Counted from the first letter of the stretch, positions 1-9,076 are shown. The stretch: DNA of 64,000 nucleotides from Polaribacter sp. Hel1_33_78 (GCF_900106075.1 NZ_LT629794.1:2501501-2565500), one strand, 5' to 3'. Notes: a model not told the origin generated them from the letters alone. Made by a program: numbers and translations.

Positions 1-1
1 T

Positions 2-586
2 CCTCTTCCAGGAATAAGAGAAACATATAAAAGGAAGGTTATGGTAAAAAGACCCTCGACCTCTATAGTTCAAACTGAACCTGAATATATATCTATTGAA
101 AAAACGATACTGGTAAAAGATGCTTTTACTGAAGAGATAACAATTCCCGCTGTTTATCGATCTATCACAAAACAAATATTAGTTAAACAAGGAGGATTGA
201 CCTCATGGAAAGCAGTGGATTGTAAGTTAGTAAACAACACTCCATTACCTATAAATTGGGATTTTTCTAGTGCTACTTTAAATGAAGGTGCGAAACAAAT
301 TATTGACGCTAGGTTATTACCAATCCTAAACGATGGTGTTGCTGTTTTTATTGAATCTCATACCGACATGAGGGGAACGAAAAGAGAAAACCAAAATTTA
401 TCTGACAGAAGAGCAAAAGCGGTAACTGATTATATTATCTCTAAAGGTATTAATGCTTCGCAGTTATATGCCAAAGGTTTTGGAGAATCTAGATTATTGA
501 ATAAATGTTCTGATGGAATTGTTTGTTCTGAAGCAGAGCACTCCATAAATAGGAGAACAACATTTAGAGTCGTGAATCAAAAATAA
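2..586 (+). CDS. OmpA family protein, C-terminal part (5' end cut by window)
   Basis: C-terminal part of an outer-membrane or periplasmic protein with an OmpA-like peptidoglycan-binding domain. The last ~120 residues carry the family signature (ESHTD, then NLSDRRAKAVTDYI, then YAKGFGESR), which in the family binds peptidoglycan diaminopimelate. Before it are short degenerate repeats of the form EYxxIxKxxLVK, ending in VKQGGLTSWKAVDC, as commonly seen between the barrel and the OmpA domain in flavobacterial members. The frame is open without a stop from base 2 to the first ATG at 41, and the codons look like the same protein. The gene therefore almost certainly starts upstream of the window and the ATG at 41 is internal. 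It ends just before a strong hairpin terminator. Confidence 0.85.
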   Translation, partial: PLPGIRETYKRKVMVKRPSTSIVQTEPEYISIEKTILVKDAFTEEITIPAVYRSITKQILVKQGGLTSWKAVDCKLVNNTPLPINWDFSSATLNEGAKQIIDARLLPILNDGVAVFIESHTDMRGTKRENQNLSDRRAKAVTDYIISKGINASQLYAKGFGESRLLNKCSDGIVCSEAEHSINRRTTFRVVNQK

Positions 587-610
587 ATTATTTTTCATAT
601 CATACAACAA

Positions 611-640
611 AAACGAAGCAGTAATTGCTTCGTTTTTTTT
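611..640. terminator. Bidirectional hairpin terminator
   Basis: AAACGAAGCA (611-620) pairs with TGCTTCGTTT (626-635) around a 5-base loop, followed by a T run on the plus strand and preceded by an A-rich stretch that serves the minus strand. It sits between the convergent OmpA-like gene and thioredoxin gene. Confidence 0.85.
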
Positions 641-652
641 TATTATATAGCT

Positions 653-1150
653 TTAGTATTTATTAATTTCCGATTGTAAAAACTGATAATAGTATACAGT
701 CATAATATAACCTTTTTTCTCTGCAATTTTTTTCCCTCTATGATTAACGATCATTAATGTTGGAAAAGAGTTGACTCTATATTTTTTTTGAATAATTTTA
801 TTTTCTTTCATTCTATCTGGTGAAATAATATCTAATCTTCTAGGAATATCAACTTCTAAAAGAATTAAATCTTCTTCAGCTAATGCTTTAAATTTTTCTG
901 TATGAAATAAATCCTTATCCAAAACCTTGCAAGGTCCACACCAATCTGAACCCGTGAAATAAATTAAAACTGGTTTTTTTTCTCTTTTAGATTTCTTTAA
1001 TGCTTCTTTATAAGTTGGCATCCAATTTAATTTAACCTCATTACTCTTTGCATACTCAGAAACTGATAAAAGGCTGTCCTGTGCAAAATAAACTTGAGTT
1101 GTGAATAGATAAATAATAAAAGCGAAAACCAATTTCCTCATAATAAACAT
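653..1150 (-). CDS. Secreted thioredoxin-family protein
   Basis: 165-residue thioredoxin-fold protein with the redox motif WCGPC (Cys71 and Cys74), preceded by YFTGSDW as in the thioredoxin_7 / DUF255-like group. Residues 1-24 form a signal peptide (hydrophobic core FAFIIYLF), so the domain probably works in the periplasm as a thiol-disulfide reductase or isomerase. The ending (FPTLMIVNHRGKKIAEKKGY) carries the conserved cis-proline region. The ATG at 1150 is used; a second ATG (MRKLV) three codons later is equally possible. CAAAAGTA at 1159-1166 is TACTTTTG on the coding strand, a possible -7 element. The gene appears monocistronic. The substrate is unknown. Confidence 0.85.
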   Translation of the reverse strand: MFIMRKLVFAFIIYLFTTQVYFAQDSLLSVSEYAKSNEVKLNWMPTYKEALKKSKREKKPVLIYFTGSDWCGPCKVLDKDLFHTEKFKALAEEDLILLEVDIPRRLDIISPDRMKENKIIQKKYRVNSFPTLMIVNHRGKKIAEKKGYIMTVYYYQFLQSEINKY

Positions 1151-1269
1151 TGTTTAATCAAAAGTATCAAAAATAATACCAATTATAAAAACTTAAATTG
1201 TGACTTCATAAACTTTATCGTGTCGAAAGAGTGTTCGGTAATCTTAAAAGAATACTTCTAACAACAATC

Positions 1270-1304
1270 AAAAAAGAAAAAACCGATGTTTTTAGCATCG
1301 GTTT
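1270..1304 (-). terminator. Terminator overlapping the lpxK stop codon
   Basis: On the minus strand AAACCGATG (1304-1296) pairs with CATCGGTTT (1288-1280), followed by TTTTCTTTTT. The lpxK stop codon (1292-1294) lies in the 7-base loop, so the terminator overlaps the end of the coding sequence. Confidence 0.85.
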
Positions 1305-2320
1305 TGTTGAATATGGGATTTTATAATTGCATTAAATTTATTTTCTCCATCTAAAAACCGAGTTTTAATTTCTAAAAAAGACAATTCTTTGAGCTTCCTA
1401 GAAAGCCTGGTATAATCCTTTTCTGTTGTTAAAATTAGCTTGTTAGCAGCACTCATCGCCTCAAATTTTTGTTGAATTTCTTCTATTTCTCTGGATGAAA
1501 AATGATGATGATCTGAAAATTTTAAGTGTGTAAACTTGATTTCTTTTTTAGTTAAAAATTCTAATAATGGATTTGGATTCGCAATTCCAGTTATTAGTAA
1601 TACCTCAATATTTTTTAAATCATCTAAAGATAATTGCTGACTTCCTGATGTTTTATCAGCATAAGAAATTGTCGTAAAATAAACCTCCTTTTTATATCGC
1701 TGTAACTTTCTTTTAATCTTATTCTTTTCGACTTCCTTTAAATCAAAAGGACATTTTGTAACTATAATTAAATCTGCTCTTTTCGCTCCTGCTCTACTTT
1801 CTCTTAAATTCCCCATTGGTAATAAAAAATCATCAGTAAATAAATCATCGTGCTTCGTTAGCAGAATATAGAAACTTCCTTTTATTTTTCTGTGCTGATA
1901 TGCATCATCTAACAAGACGACTTCTGGAGCTATCTGCTGTACTAAATTATTGACACCCTCTACTCTATTCTCATCTACAGCAACAGTAATTTGTGAGAAT
2001 TTTTTAAAATATTGTAAAGGTTCATCACCGACATCCTTTGCGGTATGATTCTCATTTAAACGCACAAAACCTTTTGTTTTACGCTTATAACCTCTACTTA
2101 AAACTGAAATATTGTAAACATCTTTTAACAACCTTACTAAATACTCAATTTGAGGCGTTTTCCCGGTCCCTCCTACACTTAAATTACCAACTACTATTAT
2201 TGGCGTCTGAAACGAAGTTTCCTTCAAAAAACCACTATTAAAAAAGAAATTACGAATTGAGGTTATCAAATCATATAAAATTGCAAAAGGAAACAATAAA
2301 AATCTAACAAATTTCATCAA
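1292..2320 (-). CDS. lpxK: Tetraacyldisaccharide 4'-kinase LpxK
   Basis: 342 residues, a normal length for LpxK, the inner-membrane kinase that phosphorylates the 4' position of the lipid A disaccharide. Residues 1-25 are a hydrophobic membrane-associated helix. The P-loop is VGGTGKTP near residue 50, and LLDDAYQHRKI is the family's DDGFQH-type catalytic segment. The start MMKFVRF is the first ATG; the second Met is possible. It is divergent from the Nif3 gene with about 50 bases between them, so the two promoters must lie close together. It shows that the organism makes lipid A. The assignment rests on several conserved motifs. Confidence 0.95.
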   Translation of the reverse strand: MMKFVRFLLFPFAILYDLITSIRNFFFNSGFLKETSFQTPIIVVGNLSVGGTGKTPQIEYLVRLLKDVYNISVLSRGYKRKTKGFVRLNENHTAKDVGDEPLQYFKKFSQITVAVDENRVEGVNNLVQQIAPEVVLLDDAYQHRKIKGSFYILLTKHDDLFTDDFLLPMGNLRESRAGAKRADLIIVTKCPFDLKEVEKNKIKRKLQRYKKEVYFTTISYADKTSGSQQLSLDDLKNIEVLLITGIANPNPLLEFLTKKEIKFTHLKFSDHHHFSSREIEEIQQKFEAMSAANKLILTTEKDYTRLSRKLKELSFLEIKTRFLDGENKFNAIIKSHIQQNRC

Positions 2321-2342
2321 TGTAAAAATACATTAAAATTGT

Positions 2343-2350
2343 TAACTTTG
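2343..2350 (+). promoter_or_regulatory. Bacteroidetes-type -7 element (TAACTTTG)
   Basis: TAACTTTG fits the TAnnTTTG -7 consensus of Bacteroidetes housekeeping promoters and lies 21 bases before the Nif3 ATG. A TTTG -33 element at the usual distance is not clear. Confidence 0.5.
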
Positions 2351-2370
2351 GTTTTCAATACAATCTTAAA

Positions 2371-3465
2371 ATGACCATAAAAGACATCACAAATTATATT
2401 GAAGAATTAGCACCTTTAAACTATGCAGAAGAGTTTGATAATGTTGGTTTGTTAGTCGGTAATTATAACTCAAAAGTTTCTGGTATTTTAGTTACCTTAG
2501 ATACTTTAGAAGAAACTATAGAGGAAGCAATCGCTAAAAAATGCAACTTGATTATTAGTTTTCATCCTATAATTTTTAGCGGATTAAAAAAAATAAATGG
2601 TAATTCTTATGTAGAAAGAGTCGTTTTAAAAGCGATTAAAAATGAGATTGCTGTTTATGCGACTCACACCGCTTTAGACAATTCTAAAAATGGCGTTTCT
2701 GCAAAAATATGTGCAGTTTTAGGACTGCAAAAAACTAAAATCTTAATTCCAAAAAAAGGAATTATAAAAAAGCTCACAACTTACGTTCCTGCAAAAAATG
2801 CAGATGCTTTAAAAAATTCTCTATTTTTAGCGGGTGCAGGAAATATTGGTAATTACGATAATTGTTCGTTTACTATTTTAGGAGAAGGCACTTATAAAGG
2901 GAACGAAGCATCCAATCCTGTTTTAGGTGAAAAAGGAAAACTTCATACAGAAAAAGAAATAAAAATTTCGGTTGTCTTTGAAAGAAAAAATGAAACTGTT
3001 ATTTTAAAAACTTTGAAAGAAAATCATCCTTATGAAGAAGTAGCCTACGAAATTGTAACTACGGAAAATGTACATCAAAATATTGGCATGGGAATGATTG
3101 GTGAATTATCATCAGAAATGGAAGAAAAAGATTTTCTATTATATTTAAAAAAAACCATGAAAACAGACTGTATTAGACATTCTGCCTTGATCCACAAAAA
3201 AATAAAAAAAGTAGCCGTTTTAGGGGGTTCCGGGAGTTTTGCAATTTCTAATGCTAAAAAAGCTGGAGCAGATGCTTATGTAAGTGCAGATTTTAAATAT
3301 CATGAGTTTTTTAAAGCAGAAAATAGCATACTTTTGGCAGATATTGGACATTATGAAAGCGAACAGTTTACAAAAAACCTTTTAGTCGATTATCTTACAA
3401 AAAAAATTAGTAATTTCGCAGTCATTTTATCAGAAAAAAGTACAAATCCTATTTATTACATATAA
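2371..3465 (+). CDS. Nif3-like dinuclear metal centre protein
   Basis: 364-residue member of the NIF3/YbgI/YqfO family, toroidal hexamers with a dinuclear metal site, often labelled GTP cyclohydrolase 1 type 2. Metal-ligand segments are visible in the first third (SFHPIIFSGLK, then ATHTALDNSKNGVS) and near the C-terminus (ADIGHYESEQF). The length and the middle region (about residues 125-240) indicate the longer class with a CutA/PII-like insert. The physiological substrate of this family is not settled, so only the fold and metal site are assigned. The next gene starts two bases after the stop, so the pair is an operon. This neighbourhood is conserved in Bacteroidetes. Confidence 0.92.
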   Translation: MTIKDITNYIEELAPLNYAEEFDNVGLLVGNYNSKVSGILVTLDTLEETIEEAIAKKCNLIISFHPIIFSGLKKINGNSYVERVVLKAIKNEIAVYATHTALDNSKNGVSAKICAVLGLQKTKILIPKKGIIKKLTTYVPAKNADALKNSLFLAGAGNIGNYDNCSFTILGEGTYKGNEASNPVLGEKGKLHTEKEIKISVVFERKNETVILKTLKENHPYEEVAYEIVTTENVHQNIGMGMIGELSSEMEEKDFLLYLKKTMKTDCIRHSALIHKKIKKVAVLGGSGSFAISNAKKAGADAYVSADFKYHEFFKAENSILLADIGHYESEQFTKNLLVDYLTKKISNFAVILSEKSTNPIYYI

Positions 3466-3467
3466 AC

Positions 3468-4241
3468 ATGGCAAAAAAGAAAGAAGTTTCAGTTGAAGAG
3501 AAATTAAGAGCATTATATGATTTACAATTAATTGACTCTAGAATTGACGAAATTAGAAACGTAAGAGGAGAGCTCCCTTTAGAAATTGAAGATTTAGAGG
3601 ATGAAGTTGCCGGTTTAAATACGAGAGTTTCTAATTTAAACGAAGATGCTACAAATTTAGAAACAGACATCAACAACAAAAAATTAGCCATAGAAGAATC
3701 TAAGGTTCTAATGAAAAAGTATGATGAGCAACAACAGAAAGTTAGAAATAACAGAGAGTTTGATTCTTTGTCTAAAGAAATTGAATTTCAAGATTTAGAA
3801 ATTCAATTGGCTGAAAAAAGAATTACTGAATTCAAGGCCAAAATTGCTCAAAAAAATGAAGTAATTGATGCTACTAAAGAGAAGTTAGATCGACAAGAAC
3901 AACATTTAGGTCATAAAAAATCTGAATTAGATGCAATCTTAAAAGAAACAGAAAAAGAAGAGGAACTTTTAATTAAAAAGTCTGCTGAATATTCTGAGTC
4001 TATAGACGCTCATTTATACACAGCTTATAAAAGAATTAGAACTAAAGTTAAAAACGGTTTAGCAGTAGTTGCAATAGAACGTGGAGCTTCTGGAGGATCT
4101 TATTTCACTATTCCACCGCAAGTTCAATTAGAAATTGCAAATAGAAAGAAAATAACTATTGACGAGCATAGTGGTCGTATCTTAGTTGATGCTGCATTAG
4201 CTGCTGAAGAAAAAGAAAAAATCGATAAATTATTTTCTTAA
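3468..4241 (+). CDS. CT398/FlgZ-like coiled-coil protein with degenerate zinc ribbon
   Basis: 257 residues. Residues ~10-175 are a long charged coiled coil. The C-terminal ~65 residues align with the C4 zinc-ribbon domain of the DUF164/CT398/HP0958 family (FTIPPQVQLEI, then EHSGRILVD). In family members the ribbon has CxxC before the PPQ segment and CExC before GRIL. Here these positions read SGGS and DEHS, so all four zinc-ligand cysteines are replaced. The fold may survive without metal. It is co-transcribed with the Nif3 gene (2-base spacing), a common pairing that suggests a joint function, which is unknown. A strong terminator follows. Confidence 0.88.
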   Translation: MAKKKEVSVEEKLRALYDLQLIDSRIDEIRNVRGELPLEIEDLEDEVAGLNTRVSNLNEDATNLETDINNKKLAIEESKVLMKKYDEQQQKVRNNREFDSLSKEIEFQDLEIQLAEKRITEFKAKIAQKNEVIDATKEKLDRQEQHLGHKKSELDAILKETEKEEELLIKKSAEYSESIDAHLYTAYKRIRTKVKNGLAVVAIERGASGGSYFTIPPQVQLEIANRKKITIDEHSGRILVDAALAAEEKEKIDKLFS

Positions 4242-4260
4242 TCTCAGATTATAAATTCAT

Positions 4261-4294
4261 AAAAAAACTCGAAGCTTTAGCTTCGAGTTTTTTT
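4261..4294. terminator. Bidirectional hairpin terminator
   Basis: AAAAAAACTCGAAGCT (4261-4276) pairs perfectly with AGCTTCGAGTTTTTTT (4279-4294). It separates the convergent CT398-like and DUF349 genes and carries A/T tracts for both directions. Confidence 0.9.
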
Positions 4295-4313
4295 ATGTTT
4301 TAAATTAAACGGA

Positions 4314-6299
4314 TTAGTAGTCTAACTTTTTAATATAACTTAATTTTTGCTTCCAAATTAATAAGTCCGCTTTAAATTCATTCACTCTATTTCGAACATT
4401 TAAAACTAAAGGGTTGTCTGCTTTTGCATTCGAGAAGAAGCCCAAGTTATTTTCTAATTGTTGAATTTCTCTAACAACTTCATCAATCTTTTTTCTAACG
4501 AACATTTGTTCTGAGTCTAACTTTCTAAAATCTTCATCTGCAAGGAAACTATCCACAGCATTTGTAAACTTAAGCATCACTATTTCATTTTTATCTAAAG
4601 ATAAACCATCGAACATTCTATCTATTTGCTTATTAAATTTACCTTCCAAATGACGAACATTTCTTGGCAAACTACCTAAGTTTTTCCAGTTATAAACTGC
4701 TTCTAAAATTGCTTCTTTTGTAACTTCTTTGCTTTCTTTTAAAGCTTCTAAAAACTCTTTTTTAGCAACAACCACACCTTCTTGTTCTTTGCTAATCGCA
4801 TTTTTTTGTTGATGGTATCTATCAAAATAATGATTACAAGCTGCTTTAAAACGTTTCCAAATATCATCAGAAAACTTACGAGGAACATGCCCAATATTTT
4901 TCCAATCTGCTTGTACCTTTTTCATCGCATTCGTTGCCATGTCCCAATCGTCAGTATCTTTTAACGATTCTGCATATTCTATTAAAGCAATTTTGTTTTT
5001 TAAATTTTCTTGTTGTTCACCTTTTTCTTCCTTATAGAAAACATTTTTGGCAGCATTAAATTTCTTTGTGGCGTTTTTAAATTTTTGCCAAACTTCCTCA
5101 CTTTTAGAATAAGGCAATTTACCAGCATTAAAATATTTCTGTCTTAGCTCCTCAATATCTTTAATACTTTTCTGCCAATCATTGTGCGTTTTATTTTTAG
5201 ATGTATCATACGCATCAATTGTCGCAATAATCGCTATTTTATCATCAATAATTTCTTGATATTTAGAACGCATTTCTTTGAAATAATCATGTCTTTTGTC
5301 ATGAATTTTTTTAGTAGCTGCACTAAATTTTTTCCAAATTTCTTCACGCATTTCTTTTGCTACAGGACCTACATCTTCTTTCCAAGACTTATGCAGCTCT
5401 TGTAATTCATTAGAAGCGAAATTAATATCACTCTCATTTCCTAAAGCCTCTGCTTTCGCTATGATCTTTAATTTTTCTTCTAAATTATGTTTGAAATCTA
5501 AATCTCTAAAATCGTTACTTAAATGTAATAAATCATAAAAACGTTCTACATGATGATGATAGGTTTTCCAAGTGTCATTATAATGACTTTTTGGCACAGC
5601 ACCAATCGAACGCCAAGTATCCTGAATCACTTTAAATTTATTATACATTGTAGAAGTGTCTGCTTCTTCAATTAAGTGCTTTAAATTATCAATTACTTGA
5701 ACACGTTTTTCTAAGTTTTCCTTTAATTGCTTTTCTATATTATTGTAATAAGCATCTCTGTTTTTCTTATGTTCTGATAATAACTTGTTGTATTCTGATT
5801 TTAAAGGACTAGAAAATTGAAAATCTATAGAATTTCCTCCTTCTTCGAGAAAAGCCGCTTTTTTTTCTGCTAATAATGCTCCAAATTTTAAATTGAATGC
5901 ATTTTTTATGCCGTCTACTTGCGATTTTATTTTCTGAACAGGATTATCAGATAACGTTTTTTCTAATGTTGATACCAATTCTTCTAAAGTACATGCAGCA
6001 TAATCTACAACCGAAACTTCTTCTTCTTTAGATGCTGATTTTTCAGCATTTTCTGCTACAGATTTCTCAATTTCATCAACAGCTTCTGTTATTTCATCTA
6101 CTTTTACGGTTGTTGGTAATTCCTCCTTATCATCCTCTTCTTCTACAACTTCTACATCTTTCACTATCGGATTCTTAATTTCATCAACAACTTCAGAAGG
6201 CTTATCTGTTCCATCCACATCTTTAGTTATAAAGTCTTCTACTTTTTCTTCAGAATTTACTTCGTTTTTCTCAACGTTTTCTTCATTATTATCTAACAT
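4314..6299 (-). CDS. DUF349 repeat protein
   Basis: 661-residue predicted cytoplasmic protein. Residues 1-~110 are highly acidic and low in complexity (runs of E, D, V and K). The rest consists of helical DUF349 repeats; five are visible by their W-x-x-(I/L)-G-x-(V/L)-P cores: WRSIGAVP, WKEDVGPV, YFNAGKLP, WKNIGHVP and WKNLGSLP. Each is followed by an aromatic- and Lys-rich helix such as IWKRFKAACNHYFDRYH. There is no signal peptide. DUF349 proteins are large coiled helical arrays of unknown biochemical role, so no function is assigned. The gene stands alone: aroE, upstream on the same strand, ends about 100 bases before its start. Confidence 0.85.
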   Translation of the reverse strand: MLDNNEENVEKNEVNSEEKVEDFITKDVDGTDKPSEVVDEIKNPIVKDVEVVEEEDDKEELPTTVKVDEITEAVDEIEKSVAENAEKSASKEEEVSVVDYAACTLEELVSTLEKTLSDNPVQKIKSQVDGIKNAFNLKFGALLAEKKAAFLEEGGNSIDFQFSSPLKSEYNKLLSEHKKNRDAYYNNIEKQLKENLEKRVQVIDNLKHLIEEADTSTMYNKFKVIQDTWRSIGAVPKSHYNDTWKTYHHHVERFYDLLHLSNDFRDLDFKHNLEEKLKIIAKAEALGNESDINFASNELQELHKSWKEDVGPVAKEMREEIWKKFSAATKKIHDKRHDYFKEMRSKYQEIIDDKIAIIATIDAYDTSKNKTHNDWQKSIKDIEELRQKYFNAGKLPYSKSEEVWQKFKNATKKFNAAKNVFYKEEKGEQQENLKNKIALIEYAESLKDTDDWDMATNAMKKVQADWKNIGHVPRKFSDDIWKRFKAACNHYFDRYHQQKNAISKEQEGVVVAKKEFLEALKESKEVTKEAILEAVYNWKNLGSLPRNVRHLEGKFNKQIDRMFDGLSLDKNEIVMLKFTNAVDSFLADEDFRKLDSEQMFVRKKIDEVVREIQQLENNLGFFSNAKADNPLVLNVRNRVNEFKADLLIWKQKLSYIKKLDY

Positions 6300-6405
6300 A
6301 TCTACAATGTTTAAGGTCGTTATACTGCTATACTTATATTGCCTATAAAGATACAGACAACTTACAAAAGCTACAAGTTTACTTTATAACAAATTTTATG
6401 ACCTA

Positions 6406-7164
6406 TTAGCGCGCATTATTCCAAATTCTCCAAGATTCTTCTGCCTGTAATTCAAGCATTTCAAATCCGTTTTTGATAGCAGCTCCTTTTTCTTTTCCTT
6501 TGGATAAAAAAGTAGACACTTCTGGATTGTATATCAAATCAAATAACAAATGCTTTTCTGTTAAATATTGATAAGGAATATTAGGACATTTTTCTATATT
6601 TGGTGCAGTTCCTAGAGGTGTACAATTAATAATTACTGAATACTTTTGAAGTACCTCTTGTGTTAAACTATCGTAGGATATTTCTTTTTTTCCTTCGGGG
6701 CTTCTAGAGACAAATTTATATTTAATGTTATTCTTTTTTAACACAAAAGCAATGGCTTTAGAGGCTCCTCCTGTTCCTAAAATCAATGCTTTTTTATGAT
6801 GTTTTTTCAGGAGTGGTTTGATGGAGTTCTCAAAACCGACAACATCAGAATTGTATCCCTTTAAATTTCCTCTTTTCGTAAATTTGATGGTATTTACAGC
6901 TCCTATTTTTTTGGCAGTTGTATCTAATTTATCTAAATATTTTATAACCTCTTCTTTGTAAGGAATTGTTACATTAAGCCCTTTTAAATTTTGTTCTTTA
7001 TTAATTATTGAAGGAAAATCTTCTATCTGCTGAATATCAAAATTTACGTATTTATTTTTTTTAAAATTTAACGCTTTAAACTTATCTGTAAAAAATCCCC
7101 TTGAAAATGAATAGGAAATATTTTTCCCTAACAATCCAAAAACGCTACTTTCTTTTTCTTTCAT
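6406..7164 (-). CDS. aroE: Shikimate dehydrogenase AroE
   Basis: 252 residues. AroE reduces 3-dehydroshikimate to shikimate with NADPH in aromatic amino-acid synthesis. The substrate-binding N-terminal half has SYSFSR, NVTIPYKE with catalytic Lys70, GAVNT and the catalytic Asp107 in GYNSDVVGF. The NADP-binding half has LGTGGASKA. The C-terminal ELQAEESW matches the family's closing QA segment. Its first 20 bases overlap the 3' end of the upstream DUF368 gene, so it is the last gene of a DUF368-DUF368-aroE operon. The length is slightly short but complete. Confidence 0.93.
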   Translation of the reverse strand: MKEKESSVFGLLGKNISYSFSRGFFTDKFKALNFKKNKYVNFDIQQIEDFPSIINKEQNLKGLNVTIPYKEEVIKYLDKLDTTAKKIGAVNTIKFTKRGNLKGYNSDVVGFENSIKPLLKKHHKKALILGTGGASKAIAFVLKKNNIKYKFVSRSPEGKKEISYDSLTQEVLQKYSVIINCTPLGTAPNIEKCPNIPYQYLTEKHLLFDLIYNPEVSTFLSKGKEKGAAIKNGFEMLELQAEESWRIWNNAR

Positions 7165-8152
7165 AATAATCTATTGCTAAAATTAAACCAATACCAAAAA
7201 AGATAAAAAAGATTGCTAAAAGCGTATCTAAACTATTTAATTCGGGTATAAATCGTTCATAATTTTTAATTATTTTATTTCCTTTTTGATCCAATAAGAA
7301 ATTTCCACTACCTGTAACATATATTTTATGTTTCCATGGCCAAACAATGCCTAAAGAACCTGTTATAAAACCAATAATAATTGCATTCACAATTTTATTC
7401 CAACGTTTTAAAACATACCCTAAAATATGTGATAAAGAAACCAAACCAAAAGCAGAACCTCCCGTAAAAACAGCTATAATTTTTAAATATCTTATTTTAA
7501 TAGGATCTGATAAAACCTCAAAATTACCAGAGAGAAGACTTGAAAAAACATTTAGTAATACATTTACCGAGTCTACTAAAAGCAATACATAATTACCTAA
7601 TAAAATTAAGATAAATGACCCAGAAAGCCCAGGAAGTGTCATCCCTGAAACACCGATAATTCCACAAATAAACACAAACCAAAGGTTATCATTTTCTCGA
7701 GCAGGGGTTAAAAAACTAATTCCTAATCCTATCAAAGCACCGATGATTAATGAGATACTATTTCTAGTATTCCAAGTGCCAAAATCTTTACCAATATAAT
7801 AAATGGAACCTATAATCATTCCAAAAAACCAACTCCAAACATAGAGCTCATAATTCTCTAAAAAATAATCCAAAACTAGAGAAACACTAAAGTAACTAAA
7901 AATACTCCCTCCAATTATTAAAAATAAAAATGGACCATTTACATATGCGTAAAAACTCTTAAAACGTCCGTTAAAAAGTAACTTAAAAGCTTTTAAATTT
8001 ATCTTTCTAAAGGAATAAATTAATTCTTCATAAAAACCAAAAACAAAAGATACGGTTCCACCAGAAACTCCGGGAACTTTATTTGCAGCTCCCATTACCA
8101 AACCTTTAAAAAAAAGGCTTAATTTCTGCACAAAAGTTCTTTCTCGATGCAT
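7145..8152 (-). CDS. DUF368 membrane protein (PopT-type), copy 2
   Basis: 335-residue polytopic membrane protein of the DUF368 family. Diagnostic motifs are MGAANKVPGVSGGTVSF near residue 20 and a second PGLSGSFILILLGNY near residue 170, the internal repeat of the family. DUF368 proteins (PopT) have been implicated in returning undecaprenyl phosphate across the inner membrane. That role is inferred here by family. The ATG immediately follows the stop of the previous DUF368 gene (TAA-ATG), so translational coupling is likely, and the 3' end overlaps aroE by 20 bases. A charged tail (YYERKRK) ends the protein. Confidence 0.88.
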   Translation of the reverse strand: MHRERTFVQKLSLFFKGLVMGAANKVPGVSGGTVSFVFGFYEELIYSFRKINLKAFKLLFNGRFKSFYAYVNGPFLFLIIGGSIFSYFSVSLVLDYFLENYELYVWSWFFGMIIGSIYYIGKDFGTWNTRNSISLIIGALIGLGISFLTPARENDNLWFVFICGIIGVSGMTLPGLSGSFILILLGNYVLLLVDSVNVLLNVFSSLLSGNFEVLSDPIKIRYLKIIAVFTGGSAFGLVSLSHILGYVLKRWNKIVNAIIIGFITGSLGIVWPWKHKIYVTGSGNFLLDQKGNKIIKNYERFIPELNSLDTLLAIFFIFFGIGLILAIDYYERKRK

Positions 8153-9076
8153 TTATTGTTTTTTAACTGCCAATTTTTCCATCAATAAAATTAACCCAAA
8201 TCCAATAGTTGCTAAAATTATTGCCATTGTTAATTCCGCTTCTCCAACATAAGAAAAAGGCGAAACACTCTGTTGATTAAATGGCACTTCTACTCCATGA
8301 GAGTTTGTGCGCCAAGTTAACGTTTCTTTCCAAGGCCAAATTTTATTTAAAGAACCAATTATAAACCCTGTTAAAACTGCTAACGTATAATTTTTATAAT
8401 GGGTAAATAGCCATTTCAAGACTTTAGAAAAAGCAAGCAACCCTATTATTGCTCCAAAACCTACAGCAGCAATTGTTTTGTAATCTCTATCATTTACAGC
8501 CGCTAGAACAGGTTTATATGCTCCTAAAAGAACTAAAATAAATGCTCCTGAAATACCAGGTAAAATCATTGCGCAAATTGCAATAGCACCCGCAATAAAC
8601 ATAAATAATATTGAAGAATTTTCTGAGACTAAAGGATTTAAAGTCGTTATATAATACGCTAAAAACGAACCTAAAATGAGTACCAGAATAGCTACAGAAT
8701 TCCATTTTGTAATTTGTTTGGCAATATAAATAACACTAGCTAATACTAAACCAAAAAAGAAAGACCAAAGCAAAACCGGTTCATTTTCTAATAAGTACTT
8801 TATTGCTTTAGCTAAAGAAACAATACTTACAAATATGCCTATAAAAAGAGATAGTAAAAAATTACCATTAACTTCTTTCCAGGCTGCCTTAAACCCATCC
8901 TGTTTTAAGATTTTTAGTAAGTCAAAATTTACATTACTAATAGAACCTAAAAGCTCTTCATAAATGCCAGAAATAAATGCAATTGTACCTCCAGAAACAC
9001 CAGGTACTACATCTGCTGCTCCCATAGCCATTCCTTTTAAGCCAATTACAAAATAATCTTTAAGATTTCTACTCAT
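8153..9076 (-). CDS. DUF368 membrane protein (PopT-type), copy 1
   Basis: 307 residues, paralogous to the next gene downstream. It has MGAADVVPGVSGGTIAF near residue 17 and LPGISGAFILVLLGAY in the second half, with about eight hydrophobic segments. The family is implicated in polyprenyl-phosphate recycling for peptidoglycan and O-antigen synthesis (inferred by family). First gene of a three-gene operon with the second DUF368 gene and aroE. The two copies differ mainly in their extracytoplasmic loops. No clear TAnnTTTG promoter element is visible upstream. Confidence 0.88.
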   Translation of the reverse strand: MSRNLKDYFVIGLKGMAMGAADVVPGVSGGTIAFISGIYEELLGSISNVNFDLLKILKQDGFKAAWKEVNGNFLLSLFIGIFVSIVSLAKAIKYLLENEPVLLWSFFFGLVLASVIYIAKQITKWNSVAILVLILGSFLAYYITTLNPLVSENSSILFMFIAGAIAICAMILPGISGAFILVLLGAYKPVLAAVNDRDYKTIAAVGFGAIIGLLAFSKVLKWLFTHYKNYTLAVLTGFIIGSLNKIWPWKETLTWRTNSHGVEVPFNQQSVSPFSYVGEAELTMAIILATIGFGLILLMEKLAVKKQ

